From Cladocopium goreaui (lineage: Eukaryota; Sar; Dinophyceae; Suessiales; Symbiodiniaceae): a stretch of 64,000 bases of DNA. The notes beneath the pieces were generated by a model, which was given only the letters and a program-made list of their open reading frames with translations, was not told the DNA's origin and did no database searches. The translations under genes were made by a program, and so were the position numbers. Shown piece by piece: positions 8,934-19,314 of this stretch; positions within the stretch are counted from its first letter, which is position 1; the number at the start of each line of letters is the position of its first letter. The stretch covers positions 59,743 to 123,742 of the forward strand of contig CAMXCT020000810.1 in the NCBI GenBank assembly GCA_947184155.2. Reading direction: 5' to 3'.

Positions 8934-11900
8934 GAGGTCTTCTCGTGGCCTCTTCAGTAAGCTTCTGATCTGGCTCATCTGTGCTTCGAACAAAGCTTGC
9001 AAATTTTGCTGCTGAGATTCGATGTGCCCTTGCAACTCTTGGTTCTGAGTGTGCAATTGGGTCTGGACAGCGGTGATCTGGGCCGATTGGCGGGATGCAG
9101 TTTCCATCACATTGGCCTCCAAGGAAACCTGCTTTTGCATCAGTGTGTGCACCTGCATCTCCAATGTTTGGATACGATCACCAGTGTCATCAGTCTCCAT
9201 GTTGGTTGACTGCTGCGGCAAACTCGCAAGCACATCCTCTTTGATCTGCGTTTTGATTTGCTGCAGTCCAACAGAAGGGTCAGCCTTGGTGTTGGATGTG
9301 GGTGCATACCCCCCCCAAGGGTCTGAGGCCATCCAAGGATCAGTGCTACCTGCTGAGGGTGCTTGGGTGCCACACAAGGCCAAGGTGGCACTTGATGCAA
9401 CCGGTCGCGCTGGGTGCGCTTTGGTTTCTCGAGGCCCTTTGTGCGTGGAGATTACTATATCACCGTGGCTCATGGACACCACCCTGGCTGGGGGTTCCTG
9501 CGTGGCCTGAATCAGCCACATCGACCCTTTGTTGTCAACCGATGCAAGTGGCTGCAAGGGACGTGCCTCCCAGTCCATCGCCTTCAGGGCCTTGAGGATG
9601 TTGTTGCGATCTGATCCAAACGGCCACGGACCTGCAAGGAATTGCTGCTTGGGTCCAAAGGGAAGATACACAGACCCCGGTCGGATGTGCTGGGACAGTG
9701 CAGGGGCTTCAGCAGCAGTGGTCCGTAGCCCCACTCGTTCACCCACACGGGCAACCCCAATGGCCGAAGGGTTCGTTTGGCAAACATGATTGAGGGCCTC
9801 ACGACCCATCTTTGACATCCACACAATGGCATACGAATCATCAATGGTTCTGCCGTCCTGTGAACGGGGTTCAGCATAAATACCTGCCTTGCCACTCATC
9901 TTGAGCAGGGGCACTGTCAAACATTTGGGTGTTCGGACAAAAACCCCAAACATCACCGCACTCTGGGCAGACTCCGGTCGGTACCCCGCCTTCATGAACT
10001 GTCTTCGCCACACGTCATGGATGGCATCAGATGTGGCAATACCTTCAGGGTTGTGCCAGTGGGGGCATTTGCATGCAGGTTCAGAACACAACCGCAAGAG
10101 GGGCAGATGATGGACTATGTATTTCATGGGCCCTTGGATGAAGGTGTCCCAGGATCCCTCCAGTTCATCACGAAAAACCACAAACTTGATGGTGTTCACC
10201 TCAACCGTGTCAACATGGAGCGGCGCAGCACTGGGAGTCTTCTCAACATACCCTTGGCCAATCTGGACGATAACCACATCAACCAACATTGGTTCGTTGT
10301 TGATGGTACAATGGCAAGGGACCGTCACTTGCGAATGGGGCAAAGCAGTGGCCGTTTCATGCATGCTGGTCTGAGGGATAAGCAAAGCCAGCGGCACCTT
10401 GGACACTGGTTGGCCATGTTTGAGGTATGGCTCAGCCTCTTTTCTGGTGGCAAATGCAACACCTTCAGCAAGGGGTCCAACATCCTGCAACAGCAACTGA
10501 GGCATCGGGTGGCCCGCAGCATGGAACGTGCCTGGCTTCAGTGCAAATTTGGAAGGGTCAAGGGCGACCGGTTCAACCTCAGCTGTGGTCTTCTTGCTCT
10601 TCTTCCCTCCCTTGGGTTTTCCCACTGCACCTTGTCCAGCAGACTTGGCAACCTTGTCTTTGAGCTCAGAGGGCAGGAGGAACTGGAACTTGACCTGATT
10701 GCCAAGTGTTTTCAATTGCTTCCATGGAATCTTGGAAGCAAGGGCTTCCTCAACGGCTGCCGCCCCAATGGCACGTGTCGCAGCCTTGGCCCTGTTGGTG
10801 GCCTGTTCCACTGGCACTCCATGCTGGATAAGGAAGGGTGCCAGTGCTTCTTCAATCTGGGCGAGAGATCCATTGCCCCATAGCCAGGGCTTTGGGCATG
10901 GGGGTCCTTGCAATCCTTGGGCAGCAAACTTGGAGCGCAATTGGTTGTGGAATTCAATCACTTCCTGCTGTGTAGATGGCAGAACCCGGCTGAGCATCAT
11001 ATGGGCTAGGAATCCAATGGCCAGAGCACCACAACCCTCATGCATTTCGAACATTCTCACCAAGCGGACGTGCTGATGTTGAGACAAACCAAAATGACCA
11101 TAAACATGGACAAACAGCGTGTCAAGACCAGTATGGTCAGCATTTTGGGCATCCCACGTGTGAGCATACAGTGTCCCATTGTTGGGCTGAAGGAAAATCG
11201 GGATCCAATGATTGTGGGCATAGGCTACTGTCGCAATACAACAAGCCTGAGGGCAGTATTGGTTCATCCATTGTCCAAAATTGTCAAACCCAACATTGAG
11301 CCATCCATAAACCAACAGGGGGTCAATGACAACGACATTCATGTGTTGGCGGCACAGGGCTTGCAAATTGGCTAAGTGCCATGCGATTTCATCATCGGCC
11401 CACAGGGGTCCCTGACGATCCAGGATGGCCTTGCGGTCAGCAACTGTGAGCACCTGCTGCTTCATCGAATTCACGACAGGTTGGGTGGTCGGAAACGAGC
11501 ATTGGAGTTTCACAAGGCTGGCAGCATCAAGTTGAACCAACGGACTGCGAGGCACACATGAGCCAGATGAGGCACTGCTTCCACTGTGTTGGGACAGGTA
11601 CCCTTCACTTCTGGGGTTTGGGGTACAGATGACAGCTTTCACCAAGGGAAATCCCTCCTCACCCCCATGTTCGGATGCTTCAAGTGCTTCTGGGAGCTGG
11701 CCCTCACAGGAGTTTGCATGCGATACCTGAGGCTGGGTTGCATGGCTCACACGATCATTGCGGTTCACAGGCACTAGGCCTGCTTCTGGTGGTGGACAAT
11801 CTCCAACCAAGGCGGCACCAACTGGTCTCAAGCCAGGCGGCTCTGCATCACAATGCTCCATTCGGAGTGCATTGGCATCTTTGGCATCTGCAGGCATGGG

Positions 11901-14501
11901 GGCATTGAGATCCAAACCAGGCAATTTGAAGGGGAGTAGCCTGGATTCCCCAGTCATTTCATCATCACTTGGTTCGGCATGCTTTGGCCTAACCTCATCG
12001 ACATCAGCAAAACCTTCTTTGGTGCCATCGGGCAATTTGAAGGGGAGTGGCCCGGATTCCCCGAGAGCAGGTGAGGCATGATGTGTACTGGCTTCTCCAT
12101 GTTGGATCACAGGTCCTGAAAAACCGGGCAATTTGCAGGGGAGTGGCCCGGATTCCCCAATCACAGCAGTGGCCTCATCAGGGTGGCACAATGATCCTTC
12201 CTGTGCACTGGCAATGCACATGGCATGTGCAGCATCGTTGGCGGGCAATTTGTAGGGGAGTAGCCCGCATTCCCCAGTGGGTGGTTCAAAGATCATGGGG
12301 ATGGGTCCCTGTCCACATTCACCTGGGAATCCATCAAGCGTGGCATAACGTCCAAAGGCACGTGATTCTGTGTGACCCTGATCAGGAATGACGCACAACT
12401 GTGCAAGATGTCCTGGCTCAATGATGTCATTCATTGCCCAGCGTGAGCCATCACTCTTGAAAACTGTGACTTGCGACCATTCAAATCCATACAAACGACC
12501 TTCAGCCTCCAACAAATCTTGAACCGTGGTGGATGTGGAAAGTCGGACAAATGCAACATCATGGTACGGAGGATACAGGACAGCCGCAAATCCTTCAGGG
12601 ACCTCAACCACATGAAATCTCGGAGGCTCAGCATATGGTCCTACCGCTTCTGGATCAGGTTCCTCCGAATCAGGAGCCTCATCTGATGAGCCACTGGCCT
12701 CTTCATGCGCTGTGAGGGCATCTGCAGGAGGCATCCGATGCACTTCAGTCTGGCGTTCTTTGACCTGGGCAAGGACGGTTGCAAGGCATCGTTCAGTCAT
12801 TAAGAAGTCCCAATCGTCCATGCTGAGCAATGAATCCAAAGTCTCATGTGCAAACTGTTCCCAGCGCAGTGCATCAAGTGTGAGTGGATTTCTGTGCATG
12901 GCATTTGGGGTTGGCCAAAGGAGTTGGCATCGTGCAAGCAGCCATGACCGATATGCATGCAAATGTTCCCAGGGTTCAAATAACTTGGTACCATCCTGAA
13001 TCCAGCGGAAATGGTTGATCACATGAGACCCAATCCAGTTCGCATGTATGGGGGATGCAATCTGTCCAATGGCAGCAAGTGTCAGAGCCACATCTTCCCC
13101 GTAGTCAGCAACCGGGTCAATGCCAACCAGTGCACCACATTCACTCGGGTGGATGTGCCTCCATTGACACAGCCCATCTCGATCAAAGGCAGAACGCATG
13201 ACAACACCAAAAAGGCCCCTGTTCAGGAGACGTTCAATGGACAAGGGACCAGACCTGCAACCACACGGGCAGGATCTCAATTGAGATCCCCATGCATGCA
13301 AAGGGCACGGAAGGAGGCCATTACGGTTCATTTGGTAAGGACAACCATCATCCAAATCCACCTGAAATGCTTCCAGTTCCTGCTGAGTTAACTGAAGGGC
13401 ATGTTCATGATTGAATGGCCACCTGATTACATATGGCATGACATGTTTGATGCTACTGCAATCACTGAGTACTGGCATGGGTCGGAGTCTGATTGGTCCT
13501 AATGCCGGGGCTGACAACACACACCACCATCGGGTTCGAGAGCATGGCCAACAGTCCTGCAATCTCAGCACCTCTTCTGTGCAATGGAAGCCAGTCAGCC
13601 GGCAGAAACGATCCAGATGCATGCGCACGAATGTGTCCCTCTGGGCAGGACTAACACACTCTATGATCACCACCACAGCTCGCAAAAAATGGGCACATGC
13701 CAGGGTGGCTGGCAAGCTCAATGATCTCGGATCACTACCACTGCCCCTGTCGCCCAAGGCTGAGTAGGGCTGGCAAGACACCCCTGCTGCAACTGTCGAT
13801 GATTTCGGGTGAAGCTCCCAAATTCTGGCTACTGTTGAATGTTGGGCCACGTCACCTACCACGGTCGAAGCATCAGACTGGGTGCTGTACAGGGAGTTCA
13901 TCAGCGGGTTCTGATCACAGGCAACTACTGGCCGGAAGCCTACTGAAAGAAGGCCCTGACCAAGCCCACCCATCCCTGCGCAGACCTCCACAAGGTCACG
14001 GATGGAGTTCCAACTGCAGGCATCATGGTACAAAACATGGCTACTCTCATCGGCAATCAAAATGGGTCTTGGCATCGGTTGCTGAACCCTGACATTCAGA
14101 AGGCTATACGTCAACTTGTCCTGCGGGATCCCACCCTGAAAATGGAACAAGTTCTTGGAAATCACTGAACTCATCAAATGATTTGTACCCCCATCATCAA
14201 AAGTGACCAGAGATGCCACCAAACTCACTCGATCGCCTACCGAAAAAGATCCAAACAGTGGTGAATAGTCAACCATGGCTGCAAACGGAACCCTCGAGGC
14301 TTCGGTTTGGGCAGATGGGCCCGCTGGGAGGCACCTCGAGCCCCACCTCCATAAAACCATCATAATCCACTCTTCACCACCATTTCCAGCAGAGAAAGCA
14401 GCATAAAACTGGGACCCCCAGCCACGAAGGCTATGGGGGCCGCCTTCTTGTGCCTGGCTGTCGAGTTCGAACATGGGCTGCCAACCCTCAGGCTTTATCA
14501 T
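8928..14501 (-). CDS. retrotransposon ORF1: C5-cytosine DNA methyltransferase, C48-like segment, coiled coil
   Basis: This 1,857-aa protein starts at the first ATG of the open frame. Residues about 168-495 are a C5-DNA methyltransferase. Motif I is EVCAGMGGLGQGL (172-184). Motif IV is GVSCQPYSALGDRG with catalytic Cys243. An ENV-like motif VI reads IIECVSP, motif VIII reads SRTRWWCVLS, and a motif X-like segment reads QIASPIHANWIGSHV (480-494). Residues 743-861 hold four copies of GESGPLPxKLPG. Residues about 1,031-1,175 resemble an Ulp1/C48 peptidase: LWADDEIAWHL, then HNHWIPIFL (His1098), HTWDAQ (Asp1117) and EGCGALAIGFL (Cys1157). The last ~90 residues form a Gln-rich coiled coil ending in a basic stretch, as in nucleic-acid-binding ORF1 proteins. 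Retrotransposon DNMTs may methylate element DNA; activity here is inference. The frame ends at TGA and continues in register into ORF2. Confidence 0.88.
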   Translation of the reverse strand: MIKPEGWQPMFELDSQAQEGGPHSLRGWGSQFYAAFSAGNGGEEWIMMVLWRWGSRCLPAGPSAQTEASRVPFAAMVDYSPLFGSFSVGDRVSLVASLVTFDDGGTNHLMSSVISKNLFHFQGGIPQDKLTYSLLNVRVQQPMPRPILIADESSHVLYHDACSWNSIRDLVEVCAGMGGLGQGLLSVGFRPVVACDQNPLMNSLYSTQSDASTVVGDVAQHSTVARIWELHPKSSTVAAGVSCQPYSALGDRGSGSDPRSLSLPATLACAHFLRAVVVIIECVSPAQRDTFVRMHLDRFCRLTGFHCTEEVLRLQDCWPCSRTRWWCVLSAPALGPIRLRPMPVLSDCSSIKHVMPYVIRWPFNHEHALQLTQQELEAFQVDLDDGCPYQMNRNGLLPCPLHAWGSQLRSCPCGCRSGPLSIERLLNRGLFGVVMRSAFDRDGLCQWRHIHPSECGALVGIDPVADYGEDVALTLAAIGQIASPIHANWIGSHVINHFRWIQDGTKLFEPWEHLHAYRSWLLARCQLLWPTPNAMHRNPLTLDALRWEQFAHETLDSLLSMDDWDFLMTERCLATVLAQVKERQTEVHRMPPADALTAHEEASGSSDEAPDSEEPDPEAVGPYAEPPRFHVVEVPEGFAAVLYPPYHDVAFVRLSTSTTVQDLLEAEGRLYGFEWSQVTVFKSDGSRWAMNDIIEPGHLAQLCVIPDQGHTESRAFGRYATLDGFPGECGQGPIPMIFEPPTGECGLLPYKLPANDAAHAMCIASAQEGSLCHPDEATAVIGESGPLPCKLPGFSGPVIQHGEASTHHASPALGESGPLPFKLPDGTKEGFADVDEVRPKHAEPSDDEMTGESRLLPFKLPGLDLNAPMPADAKDANALRMEHCDAEPPGLRPVGAALVGDCPPPEAGLVPVNRNDRVSHATQPQVSHANSCEGQLPEALEASEHGGEEGFPLVKAVICTPNPRSEGYLSQHSGSSASSGSCVPRSPLVQLDAASLVKLQCSFPTTQPVVNSMKQQVLTVADRKAILDRQGPLWADDEIAWHLANLQALCRQHMNVVVIDPLLVYGWLNVGFDNFGQWMNQYCPQACCIATVAYAHNHWIPIFLQPNNGTLYAHTWDAQNADHTGLDTLFVHVYGHFGLSQHQHVRLVRMFEMHEGCGALAIGFLAHMMLSRVLPSTQQEVIEFHNQLRSKFAAQGLQGPPCPKPWLWGNGSLAQIEEALAPFLIQHGVPVEQATNRAKAATRAIGAAAVEEALASKIPWKQLKTLGNQVKFQFLLPSELKDKVAKSAGQGAVGKPKGGKKSKKTTAEVEPVALDPSKFALKPGTFHAAGHPMPQLLLQDVGPLAEGVAFATRKEAEPYLKHGQPVSKVPLALLIPQTSMHETATALPHSQVTVPCHCTINNEPMLVDVVIVQIGQGYVEKTPSAAPLHVDTVEVNTIKFVVFRDELEGSWDTFIQGPMKYIVHHLPLLRLCSEPACKCPHWHNPEGIATSDAIHDVWRRQFMKAGYRPESAQSAVMFGVFVRTPKCLTVPLLKMSGKAGIYAEPRSQDGRTIDDSYAIVWMSKMGREALNHVCQTNPSAIGVARVGERVGLRTTAAEAPALSQHIRPGSVYLPFGPKQQFLAGPWPFGSDRNNILKALKAMDWEARPLQPLASVDNKGSMWLIQATQEPPARVVSMSHGDIVISTHKGPRETKAHPARPVASSATLALCGTQAPSAGSTDPWMASDPWGGYAPTSNTKADPSVGLQQIKTQIKEDVLASLPQQSTNMETDDTGDRIQTLEMQVHTLMQKQVSLEANVMETASRQSAQITAVQTQLHTQNQELQGHIESQQQNLQALFEAQMSQIRSLLKRPREDLE

Positions 14502-17340
14502 GGCATATTGAAATGAAGAAAGCCTATATTTATATGGATATCAAAGTATATATATATATGAGGGATATTACTATGATATATGATGGGAAAACCAAATTTA
14601 AACCCAGTATTGTTATATTATACCCTATAAATGAGGATATAATGGGGATATAACTATGATATATATATATATTTGTCAAAATAGGGCATTCACATGGGAT
14701 AATGGGAAAAATCATTGGGATATCATAGGGACAACCATTGGATTATTAGCTATTTTAATATGATGGATATAGTGGGAAACTTACTATCATTGCATATTTC
14801 ATGGGGAAAATTTGTATAAATTCATGATATACGTAATCAATGGCGATATTTCGTGAGGAACAAATATGTATCAATGGGGATATGTAATGATCTAGGGGAG
14901 AATCCTCTACATATAGCGAGAGATAATGGGGATATAACTCATCAACCCTGTTAGATATTTGAATATGTTATGTATGGGTTTTGACCGTTAAGAACAGGGG
15001 ATGATAATGGGGACCATCAACAAAAGGGGATATGATAATAGTGGGAAAATGGTCAATGTTTATATTAAGCCATCTACCACTTGAAATACCTTGGGAAAAC
15101 ATGGACATAGTCGGAAACTTGGTATCGCGGGATATTTTAGTGGAAATCATCCAGAAATGGAGATATATCATGGGATATAACTCACCAACGATATGATACT
15201 TGGATGTGCCTGAAAATGGGAGTTTCAACCACCAGTGATTTTAAGCAATTTTAGTGGGGAAAATGATGATTAACCAATGGATGGCATGGGGTACCCAACT
15301 TTCAGACAAACCCACAGAAAAAAAACAATATTTCCTCTGTAGATATCAGCTTTTGGGAGCCTGAGCCATGAATCTGAAACAAGCACCATGAATCAAGCGA
15401 TGTGTATCTAATCCCTCCAAAAAAGATGTGAAACATTTGGCAGATACAAGAAGCTAGATTTCGCATTCCATGTAGTACATGTAGGAAACTCAAGTGTTGT
15501 TATATCCACCATGATACCTCAGATTGTGCCATTTGTACATCCAATTTGCGCCCAGCCACGTGAACACCAGGAGCAACCAAGCCAGCTTCAGCAACTGGGG
15601 CGACAAACCCATGGGGCATCACCCAGTCATCCAGTTATACGGGTAAACGGTTTGTTTGAAAATAGGATATCCCCATCACCCATAAATCCCATGGTTTATC
15701 ATACAGCAACGCCATAAGAATGGATCAATTTGGGGGATACATCCCAGCATCCAAAGCCCGGCAAATTGATCCTAGTCGGACACATTAAAAAAACAACTGA
15801 GATCACGACCTGATGCCTGTTGTTCAGCAGAATTTCTACTGCTTCTTATTGGGTAGCCTTTTTGGTCCCTGAGTTTGTGACCACAGTGACCACTACAATC
15901 GTTGAGTTTCCGCGCCAACAGAAACAGGTGTTTGATGCTGAAGGGGCTGTCCAAGTCATGCAGCAAAGGGAAGCGCCTCGGCTTCGTCTCGGCAGCTGGT
16001 GATCCATGTTTGAATCATGTGGTTGGCAAAGTATTCATCAATAACAAAAACATCATCCAAAAACTGTTTTGAGATACAGTGCTGCGATAGATTTCAACTT
16101 ACACGTGCACATGAGTTGTCTGCTTTCGAGAGTCCCTTCAAGCTTGGGTAGACTTTCTTTGGTCCATGAAAAGCTGAACACGTTATTTAGAAATACGAGT
16201 GATCGTGCAACAGCAATTCTCTGAGACAATCCTATCAAGTTGGTTTATATATCTTATTATATCTCCATGACATGAGGACAGCATCAGCTCTTCTTGGGTG
16301 CTTTTGATCGATGGGAACATCTTCAGTCTACGGGAAGATGTGTGGCCCAACTTGGCACCGCACAAGACGGCATCTGACCATCCGTAGAGGTTCGAAAACA
16401 CCTGCACCATGGATTTGAACTCGATTTCGGGAAACTAAGGGTGGGCCTACTCAAACAATGGTGATCTTGGGATACAGAGGATACTGGCAGCATGATGTGG
16501 GTGTATAGGTATATTTACATATTATAGCTATCATGTTTCAATCGTCTATGTGAGGCCCAGTACTGATTTATTGCTATTCCCTCTGTGCACTTTGCCGTAA
16601 CTATTGGGGTACCCCCATGACTATGGAAACCCCCAAGTAAGATCATCCCATGAGAAGACATGCGCTGTGAAACAGAAGGCAAAGTCAGAGTAAAAACACT
16701 GACCGTACAATGTCGAAAGTACACCATCAACCATCCCTGCAATGCCACAAAACCATTCAAGACCATCCCAAACCTCTAATCCAATGAGGTACCAACATAT
16801 TGAGGTTGAGATTGCCATGCTGATCCACGCAATCCTTTCAGTTTCGTACGAGCTGAATGGTCTCATGCCAAAGCCTTCCTGTATTTTCAGCTGGGGCGCA
16901 AGAAAGATCAGGAACTTCTTCGATGCTTGGTTCCTACCAGCCCCAAACGGAGACAGAATCGAAGTTTCTGGTGGATGAACCATGGTATCCAAGCATAATA
17001 TGCTGAGCCCTGGGTCCAAAAATATAAACCCAACGTTTCCTCTGCGGTTACAGTACATGATATCAAACTGCACTTGCAAACGACAAAAAAACCTTCTGGG
17101 GCGGTCTGATTCCAATCTATTTGAGAGTTGCGCTGTCTGGGACATTCATTTTTATGGGTCAGAACACGCCCAGAAAGCATCCCAGCTGTGTTCTGAGATG
17201 TGCTGAAAGTCAACCTGTCACCATCCTGCCCCCACCTCTGCCACAGCAAGATGTCAACACCTCTGTGAGATGATCACTGTGTTGGGGAAAGCCTCCACCA
17301 ATGGTGGAGAAATCCGCCCGCACCGAAGGTGCTGGGGCGT
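14502..17340. other. intergenic, mostly AT-rich; no supported gene
   Basis: Positions 14,500-15,300 are reiterated GGGATAT/ATATGGGG words flanking the 5' side of the retrotransposon. A forward segment at about 15,840-16,002 and overlapping minus-strand frames at about 16,620-17,250 stay open for up to 174 codons. The minus frame has several hydrophobic stretches. No conserved motif or splice context was recognised, and two frames are equally open over much of it, so I do not call a gene. Confidence 0.4.
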
Positions 17341-17349
17341 GATCTTCCG

Positions 17350-17423
17350 GATGGCACTCGTAAAAAGGTTACAGGTTTACCTGGGGGGGGGATGGCACTC
17401 GTAAAAAGGTTACAGGTTTACCT
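17350..17423. repeat. 33-bp direct repeat, two copies
   Basis: GATGGCACTCGTAAAAAGG and the following 14 bases are repeated exactly, at 17,350-17,382 and 17,391-17,423 (period 41 bp), separated by a G run. It marks the edge of a compositionally distinct block running to about 18,320. Confidence 0.9.
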
Positions 17424-17479
17424 CGCCATTTTTCGGCCAAAACCTCCTGTTTTTGATAGGTCGTGACGCTCGCCTTCAA

Positions 17480-17960
17480 AAAACACTGTAAAAAACAGTA
17501 CGGAAGACACCTGTTCGTGAACGCGCCCGTCCAAAATCGGCAAGCGAAAAGTGAAAAAAACCCGTGTTTTTCAACTTTTTGACCTCAATTTTTTGGTTTG
17601 CAACATCTTTTTTTGCGGTTCCGCAGGTGGCCGGGCCCGGAGGCGGATTTTTGAGTTTTTGGACCCGTTTTCGGACTGATTTTCGTCGTTTTGTGATAGC
17701 AGAAACACTGGTTTTTACAGTGTTTTTCTGTTTTCTGCATGCTTGACGGCTAGCTTCAAAACTTCCAAAAACCTCGTAAATTACGCTGTTTTATGTTACG
17801 GTGTGAATGAAAACATCGTAAATACCAGTGTTTTTTGACGTTGGTTAAAAAAACACTGTAAATTACAGTGTTTTTGGCCACCTGACCCTCAAAAACCATG
17901 GTATTTGCAGTGGTTTCTGCTTCTCACCGCGCAAAAACACTGTAAATAACAGCAATTTCG
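17480..17960. repeat. cluster of CACTGTAA / TTACAGTG words, including a palindrome
   Basis: The word ACACTGTAA or its complement recurs at about 17,483, 17,715, 17,857, 17,870 and 17,937, usually flanked by A or T runs. At about 17,852-17,878 two copies face each other and form a near-perfect palindrome, AAAACACTGTAA next to TTACAGTGTTTT. There is no coding signal. Function is unknown; a hairpin-forming repeat or the relic of a mobile element is plausible. Confidence 0.6.
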
Positions 17961-18836
17961 CCGTTTTTTCATGTTTTTCGTTATTTTTTGAACTGTGTTG
18001 GTCCGCTATACATGGCTATCAAATTCTTCGCGTTTTTTTTTCCCGACAATCAGTACTTTCGGATGATTTTGGTCTCAATGGCCGACATCATTGGCAGTTA
18101 CGAGCGGCTGCCCAACGATGCGGTGCGGGCGGTTGCCGTCGCGAAGCGACGTGAATATCTGGGAAAAACCGTTTGAAAAACCCGATCGAAGCTTATTTTC
18201 TACTATTTTCCCAGATCGATGCCCAAACTCTTCAAAACTGTGCAAACAAAAAATGCCCAAGATCAAGTTTCTGTACAACGGCACCGCAAAAGTCTAGGGC
18301 ACCGAACAGGTTAGGATCACTGCGCTCACCCCAAAGCAAAGCCTCACCCGGTTGTACCAAACCTCGGCAGCATGTTTTTTTGAGGGTCATACATAGCTGA
18401 CATCTTGCTGTTGCCAAATATGAAGAACTTAAAAACACCCAAACAAATCGATTTCTTGAACATCCTCTGCACAATATTTATCGTAAGATTTGAATATCCA
18501 AATATTTCATAAATTATATTTTGATGTTTTATACCATCCATGGTAAATTTGGAAATGGTTTACTATTGCCACCTGGTTGTCATTGAGACTTCTCCTGCTG
18601 AGTTACCACCGGGCACGTTGGAGGCGTTGCACGGCCATGCGAGATGTAGGAGCCCATGATAGAGAAACGGTGATCTTTTTGAGTGTTGACTTTCTGAATC
18701 TGATCTTTTATTGGGCCTTCTATACATTTGGAATCGGAATCCCAGGTCACCCAGGTCACATCTTTCCATTTGAAGCACCGGTTTCTGCAGATCGATTCAG
18801 CTTGATCCAATGGAGCCAGGGAGAGGCGAAGGGGAT

Positions 18837-18903
18837 CAAGCTATCCATCAAAGTGTCGCAAGTGTCGCCGAAAGTGTCGCCAGGATCATTGATGGATAGC
18901 TTG
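18837..18903. other. 15-bp perfect stem-loop with repeated AGTGTCGC loop
   Basis: CAAGCTATCCATCAA (18,837-18,851) is the exact reverse complement of TTGATGGATAGCTTG (18,889-18,903). The 37-nt loop contains AGTGTCGC three times. It lies about 410 bp 3' of the stop codon of the large minus-strand gene, so it could fold in that gene's 3' untranslated region or downstream. Confidence 0.75.
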
Positions 18904-19314
18904 TTTTATGGATTTTTCAATTGTTTTCAATTTTTTCAAAACCATCTTATGCGGTGTCAGGGAGTTTGTCGGTTAAAATATATACAACTACACAATGTGC
19001 GCGCGTCGCTGGAAACTGGCTCATCAGTTGTTCAGGGGACATGTGATGTACATATGGCCAAGGCAAGGTTCAAACACTACTCCGTTTCGTTCTAAGTTCA
19101 TATTTCCTAAGAATCGAAGTTTCCATTGAAATGAGTAGTCTAGTCATTCAAGCAATTGTGGAGATCACATTCCCCTTCGCAACTGAATCACCAAACGTCT
19201 GAACCCAAAGCTCGCGTCTCGCGTCAGCACAAGCTGTGTAGAACACGGTGGGCTGCGCACGCGAGCGCCGCGTGTGCTTTGAAAGACAAGCCCTCTGAAC
19301 TCTTCCAGATATCT

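Larger units (their letters stand above)
3700..14501 (-). mobile_element. LINE-type non-LTR retrotransposon encoding a DNA methyltransferase
   Basis: The element has two long uninterrupted minus-strand reading frames (1,857 and about 1,712 codons). The downstream frame has the non-LTR order endonuclease, reverse transcriptase, CCHC finger, RNase H. No long terminal repeats were seen. The upstream frame carries a cytosine-5 methyltransferase. Dinoflagellate retrotransposons carrying DNMTs are known from Symbiodinium, so the combination is a documented family trait; the details here (same-frame TGA junction, C48-like segment) may not be. Both frames are undamaged apart from the TGA between them, which suggests a young and possibly active copy. 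The 5' end beyond 14,501 and the exact 3' end are not resolved. The coding part is GC-richer than its AT-rich flanks. Confidence 0.9.

Noticed and set aside
3741..9015. Many forward-strand frames of 60-250 codons over the retrotransposon
   Set aside because: They are antisense shadows of the GC-richer ORF1/ORF2 coding sequence on the minus strand.
16515..17249. Minus-strand frames of 83-174 codons with hydrophobic stretches
   Set aside because: Two or three overlapping frames are equally open, no motif or splice pattern was found, and the composition is not clearly coding.
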